DNA of 35,530 bases, from assembly GCA_964417895.1 (NCBI GenBank), contig CAYQJS010000055.1, positions 1 to 35,530 on the forward strand, in the 5' to 3' direction. Below the pieces are notes generated by a model. The model had not been told where the DNA came from. It searched no databases and saw only the letters and a list, made by a program, of their open reading frames with translations. How positions within the stretch are numbered: the first letter of the stretch is position 1; each line of letters begins with the position of its first letter. The position numbers were made by a program, and so were the translations under genes. The DNA comes from CAYQJS01 sp964417895 (GTDB lineage Bacteria; Chloroflexota; UBA6077; SHYK01). Of the stretch, positions 1 through 7,908 are shown piece by piece.

Positions 1-1046
1 GCCTGGAGCAGCCTGCCGAGTCGCCTGACTCCACCTTCAAGGACCGCATCACGGTGAAGTCGTACCCGGTGGAGGAGCTGGGCGGATTCCTCTACGCCTG
101 GATGGGCCCGGAGCCCCGGCCGATGGTGCCCCACTGGGAAGCCCTGGTGAAGGAGGGCGTGCGGGACATCGGCTGGGCCGTCCTTCCCTGCAACTGGCTA
201 CAGATCATGGAGAACTCCCTGGATCCGGTGCACACCGAGCACCTCCATCGCTATTTCACCAACTACGTCCTCGAGCGGCTCGGCCAGCAGGGCGCCGACG
301 CCCACGAGTTCTGGCGCACGCGCGCTGACGTGCGGAAGCACGTAAAGATCGGCTTCGACGTCTTCCAGCACGGCATCGTCAAGCGCCGAGTCCTGGAGGG
401 CTATGACGAGAGCAATGCGCTGTGGCGAATCGGCCACTGCGTCGTCTTTCCCTTCATGCTGCAGTTCGGGCAGATTCGCATCCCTATGGACGATACCCAC
501 ACGATGTACTGGTGGTACAACGTCCACCCCAGGCGGGCGGGCGATCCCGAGCAGCGGCCCGAGGACATCCCTGTCTACCAGGTGCCGGTCCCCGGCGTGG
601 ACGCGCAGGGCCTCCCCGTATGGGAGCTGGCCGACAACAACAGCGGACAGGACAACTACGCCTGGACCACCCAGGGGCCGATCACCCCGCGGTGGACCGA
701 GCACCTGGGTGAGTCAGATAAGGGCATCATCCTCTACCGGCGTTTGCTCCGCGAGCAGATGAAGATCGTGGAGGATGGCGGCGATCCGATGAACACCTTC
801 CGCGACCCGGCCAGAAACGTCTCCATCCACGTCCCGACGGAAGACGATGACCCGAACTTCCAGGGCCTCACCGGCGAGCGCGTCACCAGGCTAATCCGGC
901 AGGGGGCTGTCAGCACGGGGGCGTCGGGTAAGTACAGCCCGATCAATCAGCAGCGCGCCCGCGAAGCTGGCTTCGCTGCGCCCGAGGGCATGCCCGCCGC
1001 GGTCGGTCGGGTGGCTTCTTACGGGTATATCCACCCGAGGGAGTAG
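1..1046 (+). CDS. Rieske-type ring-hydroxylating oxygenase alpha subunit, 5'-truncated by window edge
   Basis: The reading frame is open from base 3 to the stop at 1046, so the gene begins outside the window; the GTG at 54 is internal. The visible part aligns without gaps at its start to residue 101 onward of the complete paralogue at 25221-26561, so about 100 N-terminal residues holding the [2Fe-2S] Rieske cluster are missing. The catalytic domain is present: the mononuclear-iron motif N-x2-D-x2-H-x4-H lies at about bases 213-248 (first His codon 231-233). The family (phthalate-dioxygenase-like terminal oxygenases) inserts oxygen into aromatic rings or removes O-/N-alkyl groups using electrons from a reductase; the substrate is unknown. 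The two copies are roughly 85% identical by eye and differ most in the last 60 residues. It converges on an SBP gene across a hairpin repeat at 1087-1264. Family call is firm; substrate is not inferable. Confidence 0.9.
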   Translation, partial: LEQPAESPDSTFKDRITVKSYPVEELGGFLYAWMGPEPRPMVPHWEALVKEGVRDIGWAVLPCNWLQIMENSLDPVHTEHLHRYFTNYVLERLGQQGADAHEFWRTRADVRKHVKIGFDVFQHGIVKRRVLEGYDESNALWRIGHCVVFPFMLQFGQIRIPMDDTHTMYWWYNVHPRRAGDPEQRPEDIPVYQVPVPGVDAQGLPVWELADNNSGQDNYAWTTQGPITPRWTEHLGESDKGIILYRRLLREQMKIVEDGGDPMNTFRDPARNVSIHVPTEDDDPNFQGLTGERVTRLIRQGAVSTGASGKYSPINQQRAREAGFAAPEGMPAAVGRVASYGYIHPRE

Positions 1047-1086
1047 CCAGGCTAAAGGAGCCTTGCGCGGCTTCGTCGTAGTAAAA

Positions 1087-1264
1087 GATCGCAGAAGTTC
1101 GTGACCCTCCCCCCTCTCCCTATCCCTCCCCCGCCAGGGGGGAGGGCACACGCGCGAAACTCCCTCCCCGCCAGAGGGAGGGCACACGCGCGAAACTCCC
1201 TCCCCCTCGACGGGGGAGGGTGGGGGAGAGGGTGAAGTGCCCGGGTCACGAATTTACGCGACGC
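1087..1264. repeat. MITE-like element A, copy 1 (terminal inverted repeats)
   Basis: The ends are imperfect inverted repeats: CGCAGAAGTTCGTGACCC at 1090-1107 and GGGTCACGAATTTACGCG at 1243-1260. The interior is a series of CCCTCCCC/GGGGAGGG hairpins and includes two direct 36-bp units starting at 1142 and 1178 that share GAGGGCACACGCGCGAAACT. A second copy with the same ends in the opposite orientation is at 5295-5431. It fills the gap between the convergent Rieske and SBP genes and could end transcription from both sides. Nothing else is seen in 1047-1343. Confidence 0.7.
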
Positions 1265-1343
1265 TGTCGAGTTTATCGATGGCGCCCGTTTTACGGGTAA
1301 ACCTGGCGCCCAGTCGAATTACGAACAAGTTTCAGCATGGTGC

Positions 1344-3078
1344 TCAGTCCTTGTCCCACTCCCAGGCGTTGACAGAGTCCAACCCCATGGGCTGCGTTGG
1401 CGGGTGGACGTTCTTCACACCTGCCACGGCCAGGATCGGATTCAGCTCCCAGTAGAGTGGGAACACGGACATATCGGTCATCACGAAGCGGACGGCCTCG
1501 CGCATCAGCTGGAGGCGCGGCGCCGGCTCGATCGCAACCCGCAAACGATCCAGGAGGCTCTCGTACTCCTGGTTGCAGTAGCCAGACCGGTTGGTGCCTC
1601 GCCATTGGGTGGCGGCGGTCGGGATGTTGCGGCAGCTCCTCCGCACCGTGAGGACGTCTTCGAGGCTCGTGCCTCCGATCTCAAAGCCCGGGATAGGCCC
1701 AGCGCAGCTCGTTGGCCACGGCCGACAGCGGGAATGGGCTGAAGTCGACCACCATCCCCAGCTGCTTCCATCCGAGAGCTATGGCATTCATCTCGCGGTC
1801 GGTCCTGAGGGACTGGCCGCCGGCAATGTCCGTGTGGAACTCCTGACCCTGGACGTTGCGCAGCACGCCATCGCTGCCCCGCGTCCAGCCGAGCTCCTGG
1901 AGCGTTCGCTGGGCGGCAGCCAGGTCATAGGGATACGGCGGAATCGCGGAACCCAGGTCGTTGTGGATGTCGTAGAACGGGGGGACGATGCCGTCGCCCG
2001 GCGGCGCCAGCCCGCGGCTGAGCGCGTCCGAGAGAGCCTGGCGGTCGAGGGCCCGGAACATCGCCTGGCGAACACGCGGGTCGAGCAGCGCCCTGGGCTG
2101 CGCCTGGGCCTCACGCGACTGGGCGAGCGCCATCCGCAGGCGGCCGTTTGAGCCCAGCAGCACCTGGTTCCTCGTGTCCTGCCACCGGTCCTTGAGAGCC
2201 AGCGCCGAGTCGACGTCAATGCCCGTCGGCAACGTCAGGTCGATCTCGCCGGCCAGCACGCTGGCGATCTGAGCGCGGAAGTCTGCAATGATCCGGACGA
2301 TGATTCGATCCAGCCGTGGGCGCCCGCGGTAGTAGTCGTCGAACGCCACGAAATCGAGCTGGACACCCGGCGTCCACTCGGCCAGCTTGAACGGGCCGCT
2401 CCCTACGAACTCCATCGTCCAGTACGGGAGGTTCCCGAACGCCTCCGGGCGGCCGGAGGCAAACGGGACCTCGAGGATGTGTGCCGGCAGTACCGGCAAG
2501 CGCTCCCCGGGCTCGTCGGCGTCCACGAACAGCGCCGACCAGCGCACGGAAACCGCCAGGCCGTCCAGGGCTACTACCTCCCGGATGTTGCGCACGAAGC
2601 TGCCGGCGGTCGTGACAAGACCGGGAGCCGTCACGACCTGGTAGCCGAACACGAGGTCCCGGGAGGTGATTGGCGCTCCGTCGTGCCATTTGAGGTTCGG
2701 GCGCACCTTCCAGATCGTCTCCATCGAGCCGTCTGGATCGATTGTCCAGGTTCCATCGGTTATAGAAGGAAGCGCCTCCGCCAGCTCGGCATATTTGCGC
2801 CCCTTCTCGTCGAAGTTCTGGAGCCGGTTGGACGCCAGCGGGAGCACCTGGCCTCCCCCGCCCGTCGTCGTCACAGCCCCGGTGACAGTCGGAACGAAAG
2901 CTTCGATCTCCCGGCCGAGGGCGATCCGCAACACCTTCTGCGTCCGTGGCGCCACGTTCGTCGGTCCTTGGCCTTGCCCGTCCGCCGGGTTAAACGGAGC
3001 CGGCGCGCACGACGTAAAGGCCACTGCAAGCACCAGAATCCAGGCGAAACGTTCCGGCCTGCGCCGCGGGCCTGTCAT
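1344..3078 (-). pseudogene. Family-5 ABC substrate-binding lipoprotein, broken by a +1 frameshift
   Basis: Two frames together make one SBP_bac_5 protein. Codons 3078-1684 give the N-terminal three quarters, ending ...WAYPGL-stop; the C-terminal ~100 residues continue in another frame down to 1344. Removing one G from the CCCGGG run near 1690 restores ...YPGFEIGGTS... and a 577-residue protein, the length of its neighbours. The ATG at 3076-3078 is preferred because it directly precedes a lipoprotein signal (MTGPRRRPERFAWILVLAVAF, then TSC); the ATG 13 codons upstream lies inside a palindromic repeat. The family motif WHDGAPIT is present, and the C-terminal FPLYWE resembles the SBP at 23339-25045. 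These lipoproteins capture peptides or other small molecules for an ABC importer. Whether the frameshift is real or a sequencing error in a homopolymer cannot be decided here. Confidence 0.85.
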
Positions 3079-3100
3079 GCTGAGCACCAGCCGGGAGCAG

Positions 3101-3231
3101 TCCCTCTCCCATCGCAATGGGAGAGGGGAGGGTGAGGGCGACCCGCTACGCAGGCAAGCATCTCCGCTGGTTCCAAAGTGCCAACGAAGGAAGTGCCCTC
3201 ACCTAGCCTCTCGTGCGGTGGGAGAGGGATG
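3101..3231. repeat. Paired-hairpin repeat B, copy 1
   Basis: The element has an outer hairpin CCCTCTCCCatcgcaatGGGAGAGGG at 3102-3127 followed by GTGAGGGC, a short unique linker, then GCCCTCACCTAGCCTCTC...GGGAGAGGG to 3229. Two more copies of this plan are at 19619-19745 and 30895-31030. The left hairpin contributes a spurious in-frame ATG to the upstream end of the SBP gene. It shares the 344-base gap 3079-3422 with a half copy of repeat C; no gene is seen there. Confidence 0.65.
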
Positions 3232-3345
3232 GATTGCTACCGCTGCTCATGGCCTCGGACCGCGAGGGCGACGGACTTACGCAATGCCTGGTCCCCCTGT
3301 TTGTCAAGCCGCGCGCCAGCCGGGAAAATGCTGTCCAGGAGAGGC

Positions 3346-3378
3346 GCGGATCCTTCGCCTTCGGCTCAGCATGACATC
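3346..3378. repeat. Half copy of repeat C (TTCGGCTCAGnATGAC)
   Basis: GGATCCTTCGCCTTCGGCTCAGCATGAC matches the right half of the paired repeats at 7706-7835 and 26662-26762. The matching left half (TGTCATnCTGAGC) is not obvious here. Confidence 0.55.
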
Positions 3379-3422
3379 GGAGCAGGAGGGCCGCGTCGAT
3401 GAGCCCTGGCATGCGAGCATGG

Positions 3423-5174
3423 TCAGGCGGCCCACTCCCAGTCGTAGACGTCCCAGGCCATGGTGCCCTCCGGCACCGACACCTTCGGGCCCCTGAGGCC
3501 GGCGGCGAAGGCGGTTGAGGTCGTGTTGAAGTAGAGGGAGATCACCGCCACATCCTCGCTGAAGACTCTCGCCATCTGGGCCAGGAGCGGCGCGCGCTCG
3601 CCGCGCGCCAGCGTCACGTTGAAGCGCTCGGCGAGGCGATCGAACTCAGGGTTGGCCCAGCCACCGCGGTTGCTGCCGGCCCAGCGATTCGACGACGACG
3701 GAACCGTCGCGCTCAGGTATTCGGCCAGCAGGATCTCCCCCGGGGTCGCCGAGCCCGCGCTGGTGTTCGATAGGCTGGGATGTGTGGCGCGGAGCTGGGC
3801 GTCGCTGGACTGGGCGGCTCCCCAGACTCTTTCCGCTACGTCGAAGCCCGCCTCGCGCCATGACGCGGCCATGATGTGCATCTCATTCTCATTCTGGGGC
3901 GACTGAAGCACCGTCTGCTCGAACGCGAAGCGGCCGGCGGACGGGTGCGTCCAGACCCCATCAGCGCCTCGCGCATAGCCGACTTCGGCCATCAGCTGCG
4001 CCGTGCGACGGACGTCATATGGGTATTTCGTCGCGACGCGGTCCACGTCGGCGAAGTACGCTGAGGTCGGCGGAATGGGCGTCTCAGTGAGGATTCCCTC
4101 ACCTTCGAACAGAGTGTCGTTCAGCGCCTGCTTGTCGACCGAATAGGCCAGCGCCTTGCGGACGCGGACGTCGAGCAGAATGGCGGGGCGCACGTACTCC
4201 GGTCGCTGCTGGAAGTACGTTTGCCGCCACTGGCCGGGATAGAGCAGGACGTTGCCGCCCTTTCGGTCCTCCCATTCGCGGCGCAATACCAGGGCCTGCT
4301 GGAAGCGAATGGAGTCGTCCACTGTGATGTGAGCATCGCCCGTGAGCATGTTCGCCAGCGACGTATTGAAGTCCGGGAAGAAGCGCATCCGGATGCGGTC
4401 GATCTTCGGGCGGCCGAGAACGTGCTGGTCGAAGGCGAGTCCTTCAAAGTACGCCCCGGCCTCCCAACGATCGATCCTGTAGGGGCCGAGGCCGACGTAC
4501 TCCGTGCTCCAGAACGGCAGGGCGATAAACGCGTCGATGTTGCCATCCCGCAGGTGAATGTCGAGCAGGTGGCGAGGGAGGGGTGGAAAGCCGAGGGGGT
4601 TCGTAACGCCGGCATTGCCGGCGTCCAGGTTCCCGGCGTCCGGGAAGGCCAGCCGCCACCGGATGACCACCGTGCGAGCGTCCCGAGCGAGCACGTCCTC
4701 CATCATCCGCAAGGGCGACGACGCCGCTTGGCCGACCTCGGGGTGGGTGTAGACGTGGTAGGCGAAGACGAAGTCCTCTGCCGTCAGCGGGGTGCCGTCG
4801 TGCCAGACCAGGTTGGGGCGCAGCCGATACACGGTCTCCATGCGACCGTCGGGCGATACCTGCCACGTGTCGGTGTTGAGCTGAGGGAGCGTCTCCGCGA
4901 GGTACGGGTGGAAATTCCCCTCCCCGTCTCGGAGCGAGAGCCCGGCGTTGAACAGCCGCGAGACCGTCGTGCTGGTAAGCCCGAAGGTCCGCAGCGGTCG
5001 GGAGGCAACGCTGGGCGCCTCAGAGCGTCCCGCCATCACGAGGGTGCGAGTGATCCGCGGGCCGGCTGCCGGACCAGAAGCCTGGCCGACCTGACCCGTC
5101 GACGGGAGAGGAGCGGCGCACCCGGCCAGCAGGACGAGCGCAAAGAGCGGAGAACGCCACGGGAGACCGGTCAC
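3423..5174 (-). CDS. Family-5 ABC transporter substrate-binding lipoprotein
   Basis: Encodes a 583-residue extracytoplasmic solute-binding lipoprotein (SBP_bac_5, the DppA/OppA/NikA type). The GTG at 5172-5174 is chosen because GGAGG lies 8 bases upstream; a GTG three codons earlier overlaps that site. The N-terminus MTGLPWRSPLFALVLLAGCAA is a short lipoprotein signal with lipobox LAGC. The family signature WHDGTPLTAEDFVFAYHVY is present, as is the late NRWAGSNRGGW region before a tryptophan-rich end (VYDWEWAA). It would be anchored on the outer face of the membrane and deliver a ligand to an OppBC/DF-type importer, but no permease or ATPase gene is nearby. The preceding gene on the same strand (BNR side) is divergent; the next SBP starts 345 bases downstream with repeats between. 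Ligand is unknown; members bind peptides, nickel chelates, opines or sugars. Confidence 0.93.
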   Translation of the reverse strand: MTGLPWRSPLFALVLLAGCAAPLPSTGQVGQASGPAAGPRITRTLVMAGRSEAPSVASRPLRTFGLTSTTVSRLFNAGLSLRDGEGNFHPYLAETLPQLNTDTWQVSPDGRMETVYRLRPNLVWHDGTPLTAEDFVFAYHVYTHPEVGQAASSPLRMMEDVLARDARTVVIRWRLAFPDAGNLDAGNAGVTNPLGFPPLPRHLLDIHLRDGNIDAFIALPFWSTEYVGLGPYRIDRWEAGAYFEGLAFDQHVLGRPKIDRIRMRFFPDFNTSLANMLTGDAHITVDDSIRFQQALVLRREWEDRKGGNVLLYPGQWRQTYFQQRPEYVRPAILLDVRVRKALAYSVDKQALNDTLFEGEGILTETPIPPTSAYFADVDRVATKYPYDVRRTAQLMAEVGYARGADGVWTHPSAGRFAFEQTVLQSPQNENEMHIMAASWREAGFDVAERVWGAAQSSDAQLRATHPSLSNTSAGSATPGEILLAEYLSATVPSSSNRWAGSNRGGWANPEFDRLAERFNVTLARGERAPLLAQMARVFSEDVAVISLYFNTTSTAFAAGLRGPKVSVPEGTMAWDVYDWEWAA

Positions 5175-5294
5175 AGGACGCACCTCCGAGCTGGACCCTT
5201 CGGCTCTCGATTTCCCTTACTCTACTCCATGAGGATGCCTGGCACCCGGTTCCGTCGTTCTGCGCTGGCGACACGCGCGGCTAGACTAGTAGAG

Positions 5295-5431
5295 CGTCGC
5301 GTAAGTTCGTGACCCCGGGGACGTCACCCTCTCCCCCACCCTCCCCCGTTGAGGGGGAGGGAGTGGTTCGGTGTCCCCTCCCCCCTGGCGGGGGAGGGCT
5401 AGGGAGAGGGGGGGCACGGACTTCTGCGATC
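5295..5431. repeat. MITE-like element A, copy 2 (inverted)
   Basis: Left end GCGTCGCGTAAGTTCGTGAC (5295-5314) is the reverse complement of the right end of copy 1; right end CACGGACTTCTGCGATC (5415-5431) is close to the reverse complement of its left end. The interior again holds CCCTCCCC-GGGGAGGG hairpins. Two copies in opposite orientation with matching ends support a mobile non-coding element rather than a chance palindrome. Confidence 0.7.
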
Positions 5432-5526
5432 TAGTGCAGCTCGGAGGAAGTGAGTCTTGGGTTGCGCCCAAACGCCGGGCGAGTTCAACCAATCCCTCTT
5501 GCGCATGGCCATTTGATGCAGGGTTC

Positions 5527-5576
5527 GTAGGGGCGACGCATGCGTCGCCCGCGGGCGCGGCGTGCCGCGCCCCTAC
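5527..5576. repeat. Hairpin repeat F, variant (GTAGGGGCG...CGCCCCTAC)
   Basis: GTAGGGGCGACGCATGCGTCGCCC is followed at once by GGGCGCGGCGTGCCGCGCCCCTAC: two hairpins back to back inside a larger GTAGGGGCG/CGCCCCTAC palindrome. Larger relatives are at 21698-21777 and 25096-25174. A separate weaker inverted repeat (AAGTCCCGAGTCCAGGTC against GACCTGGGACTT) fills 5625-5680. The 533-base gap 5175-5707 holds these repeats and no gene. Confidence 0.6.
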
Positions 5577-5707
5577 CACCGGGACGTGCACGGCGATAAG
5601 ATGCAACGCATCGAGGGGTCACAAGTCCCGAGTCCAGGTCACAGGTGCGCTATCCTGACTTGCGACCTGGGACTTGAGACCTTGGACCACGTTGGAGGAG
5701 GAGCACC

Positions 5708-6730
5708 ATGGGGCAGCGATCCGATCGAGTCCTCTACGCGGGTACCGCGGACGGGCTGTACCGCGTCGAGGAGGACGATGGCGAGTTCGAAGCCAGCCTC
5801 GTTGGATTCAAAGGGATGGGCCTCATGCGCGCGCCGGTCGTCCAGGACGTCGACCATCGCGGGCGGCTATACGCGGGCACCACGAAGGCCGGTTTCTTCG
5901 TAAGTGAGGACGGCGGCGCCAGCTGGCGCGAGATGAACCAGGGGATTGTCTACAAGGACGTCTGGTCCATCGCGCAGCATCCCCTGACGAGGACGCTCTG
6001 GGCGGGGACAAGCCCGGCCGACGTGTTCCGAAGCGACGATCGCGGTGAGACCTGGCTGGAATGCGAGCACCTGCACACGCTCCGCTCGACGAAGGGGTGG
6101 ACGGGGCCGGTGCCTCCGCACGTGAGCCGCATGAAAAGCCTCGGGGTGGACGTGAACGACCCCTCCGCCGTCTACGGCGCTATTGAAGAGGGCTGGGCGG
6201 TCCGCACCCTGGATGGGGGGCAGACCTGGGAGCAGCTCGAGGAGGGCATGGACCACGACGCGCACTACATCATGGTGATGCCCGACGACTCGAAGGTCGT
6301 CCTCGCGACTGGCGGCAAGGGCGTCTATCGGAGCACCGACCGCGGCACGACGTGGGCCAAATGCGACGAGGGCCTCGAGAGCTACCGCTACACGCCCGCC
6401 TACGTCGTTGTTCATGCTATCCACCCGAAGGAGCTGTTCACCACGGTGACCGCCACGGGCCCTGGCGGGTGGACGCGACCGGAGGGGCCGGGCGTCGCCT
6501 TCGCCCGAAGCGAGGACCAGGGAGCGACCTGGCGCGTTCTGGCCGACGCGGTCGGCGACGGGTTCCGGCCCGTGCCGCGGGGGCTGGTCGGCGATCCCGA
6601 TGCGCCGGATGTCTACTTTGCCGGCATGACCGACGGCTCAGTGTGGATGAGTGCCCAGGGCGGCGAGCGTTTCGAGCAGATTGTGGGCGGGCTCCCGCCA
6701 ATCAGCAGTCTGGCCACCGCCTACCGGTAG
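5708..6730 (+). CDS. Asp-box (BNR) repeat beta-propeller protein
   Basis: A 340-residue protein with at least five Asp-box motifs (S-x-D-x-G-x-T-W): SEDGGASW, SDDRGETW, TLDGGQTW, STDRGTTW and SEDQGATW, each following a short hydrophobic strand with YAGT/WAGT. This is the pattern of sialidase/sortilin/photosystem-assembly-factor-like beta-propellers. The start is firm: GGAGGAG precedes the ATG by a normal distance. There is no signal peptide or membrane segment, so it is probably cytoplasmic. The sialidase arginine triad is not evident, and glycosidase activity should not be assumed; many such proteins in soil bacteria have unknown roles. It is divergent from the SBP to its left and convergent, with only a 34-base gap, on the metallo-beta-lactamase-fold gene. 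Fold call is confident; function is unknown. Confidence 0.85.
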   Translation: MGQRSDRVLYAGTADGLYRVEEDDGEFEASLVGFKGMGLMRAPVVQDVDHRGRLYAGTTKAGFFVSEDGGASWREMNQGIVYKDVWSIAQHPLTRTLWAGTSPADVFRSDDRGETWLECEHLHTLRSTKGWTGPVPPHVSRMKSLGVDVNDPSAVYGAIEEGWAVRTLDGGQTWEQLEEGMDHDAHYIMVMPDDSKVVLATGGKGVYRSTDRGTTWAKCDEGLESYRYTPAYVVVHAIHPKELFTTVTATGPGGWTRPEGPGVAFARSEDQGATWRVLADAVGDGFRPVPRGLVGDPDAPDVYFAGMTDGSVWMSAQGGERFEQIVGGLPPISSLATAYR

Positions 6731-6764
6731 GCGCGGCTCAGACCGTCATTTGAGTAGACATGCG

Positions 6765-7598
6765 CTAGTACTCGTAGACGGTTCGCAGCTCGGGCATGAA
6801 CATGAGATGGCCCAGGCCGAGGCGGTCCAACTCCTGCCTCGCCTGGTCCAGAACCGACGCACCGGGTCGGATGTGGCTCGGGATGACCGTGCGCAGCTTC
6901 GGGTTGTCCGTCGCCATGAGACGCGCAGTGTGCGCGAACTCGGCGATGGACGCCCCTGTGAGTCCCAGGATCGCCAGATCAGGCTGGTAGATGGACGCGT
7001 AGATCGCCAGGTCTCCGATCAGCGTGGAATGCCCGTTGAAGAACACGGTGAAGCCGTTCTCGAACGTGACGAAGTAGGACGCGGCGGGACCACCATCCGC
7101 GCCCGTTGGCAGGGTGTTGTCGTGGGCGCTCGGACCGATTCTGAACCTGACGTTGTTCATGGTGAATAGGTCGCCGACGCCGGCCCGCCGGAACTGGCTC
7201 TGAGGGAGTCCTTGATCGATCAGCCAGCGTCCCAGAGGAGAAGGCGCCAGCAAGGTTGCGCCGGAGACCGCGGCGACTTCGATCGGATTCCCGATGTCGT
7301 CGTCGATGCCGAAGTCGTGGGAGTTGGGCACGAGGATGACGTCGGTCCGAACTAGCTCGTCGAGCAGAACGGGCCCGTCGGGGTTAGACAGCCCCGGGCT
7401 CGTGAGAACCACCACGCCCTCGGGCGACGTCAATCGGTAGAACAGGTGGCCCAGCCATTCGAGTTTCACCGAACCCTGCGCGGCGTTCGCCCCGGCGTGA
7501 GTAAAGGCTCCTGAGAACGCGAGAAGGCTCGCCAGTATGACGCTGACCAGGATGACGGCGGAGCGTGATGCGAAACGGGTGGAACGGGCACCAAGCAT
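6765..7598 (-). CDS. Secreted UlaG-like metallo-beta-lactamase-fold protein with degenerate metal site
   Basis: A 277-residue protein. Residues ~12-40 form a Sec signal/anchor (hydrophobic, ending near THAGANAA). The rest follows the UlaG/RomA-type metallo-beta-lactamase plan: KLEWLGHLFYRL, a strand leading to the metal motif, AHDNT, a GG-x-ASYFV strand, FFNGHSTLIGDL, and a final VIPSHI. However the usual HxHxDH is replaced by NSHDFGIDDD, and the usual AGDT aspartate site reads NGHST, so a normal dinuclear zinc site is unlikely. Start: AGGAGG lies 5 bases before the ATG. It may bind one metal, a different metal, or be non-catalytic. It lies between the BNR gene (convergent) and SBP3 (same strand, upstream, 310 bases away with repeats between). 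Superfamily call is firm; activity is open. Confidence 0.8.
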   Translation of the reverse strand: MLGARSTRFASRSAVILVSVILASLLAFSGAFTHAGANAAQGSVKLEWLGHLFYRLTSPEGVVVLTSPGLSNPDGPVLLDELVRTDVILVPNSHDFGIDDDIGNPIEVAAVSGATLLAPSPLGRWLIDQGLPQSQFRRAGVGDLFTMNNVRFRIGPSAHDNTLPTGADGGPAASYFVTFENGFTVFFNGHSTLIGDLAIYASIYQPDLAILGLTGASIAEFAHTARLMATDNPKLRTVIPSHIRPGASVLDQARQELDRLGLGHLMFMPELRTVYEY

Positions 7599-7705
7599 GG
7601 TCTCCTCCTGCGGTTGGAACGAGCTTTGCCCGGCCGGCGATCTCGCGAGTCACCCAGTGAGATGCGCACGAGCAGGGTAGCGGAAATTGACCTGTACCGC
7701 GCAAA

Positions 7706-7835
7706 TGTCATTCTGAGCCGCCAGGCGAAGAATCTGGTGCGGGAGGCAGGTTGGAACTTCCCCCAGATCCTTCGCCTTCGGCTCAGGATGACAATGCGCG
7801 AGTGCGGATTCTTCGCCTTCGGCTCGGAGACGACA
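7706..7835. repeat. Repeat C, full pair plus extra half
   Basis: TGTCATTCTGAGCCGCCAGGCG (7706-) pairs with CTTCGCCTTCGGCTCAGGATGACA ending 7793, forming a long inverted repeat around a ~50-base centre; a further right half (CTTCGCCTTCGGCTCGGAGACGAC) follows to 7835. Just beyond, ATCAGCA is repeated three times at 7893-7912 up to the SBP stop codon. The 310-base gap 7599-7908 holds only these. Confidence 0.65.
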
Positions 7836-7908
7836 GGCCTTCTCTCCCCTCGCTCGAACGCATCGACTGCCTCAGCCGTCGTCCCAATCCGCAATCAGCA
7901 ATCAGCAA

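Noticed and set aside
54..1046. GTG at 54 as the start of the left-edge Rieske gene
   Set aside because: The frame is open to the window edge and codons 3-53 match residues 101-117 of the complete paralogue, so the gene starts outside the window.
1087..1264. CRISPR-like spacing of repeats with unique centres
   Set aside because: Repeats are inverted hairpins, not regular direct repeats with uniform spacers; no cas genes are present.
3079..3117. Upstream ATG extension of the SBP gene (start at 3117)
   Set aside because: It begins inside a palindromic repeat and would put extra residues before a good lipoprotein signal.
1683..3135. Long + strand open frames opposite SBP, Rieske and TypA genes (for example 4221-5312, 21771-23081, 25656-26558)
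   Set aside because: They are antisense shadows of conserved genes in GC-rich DNA, with no family features or ribosome-binding sites.
5708..6730. Sialidase or other glycosidase
   Set aside because: Asp-box repeats indicate the fold only; the catalytic arginines were not identified.
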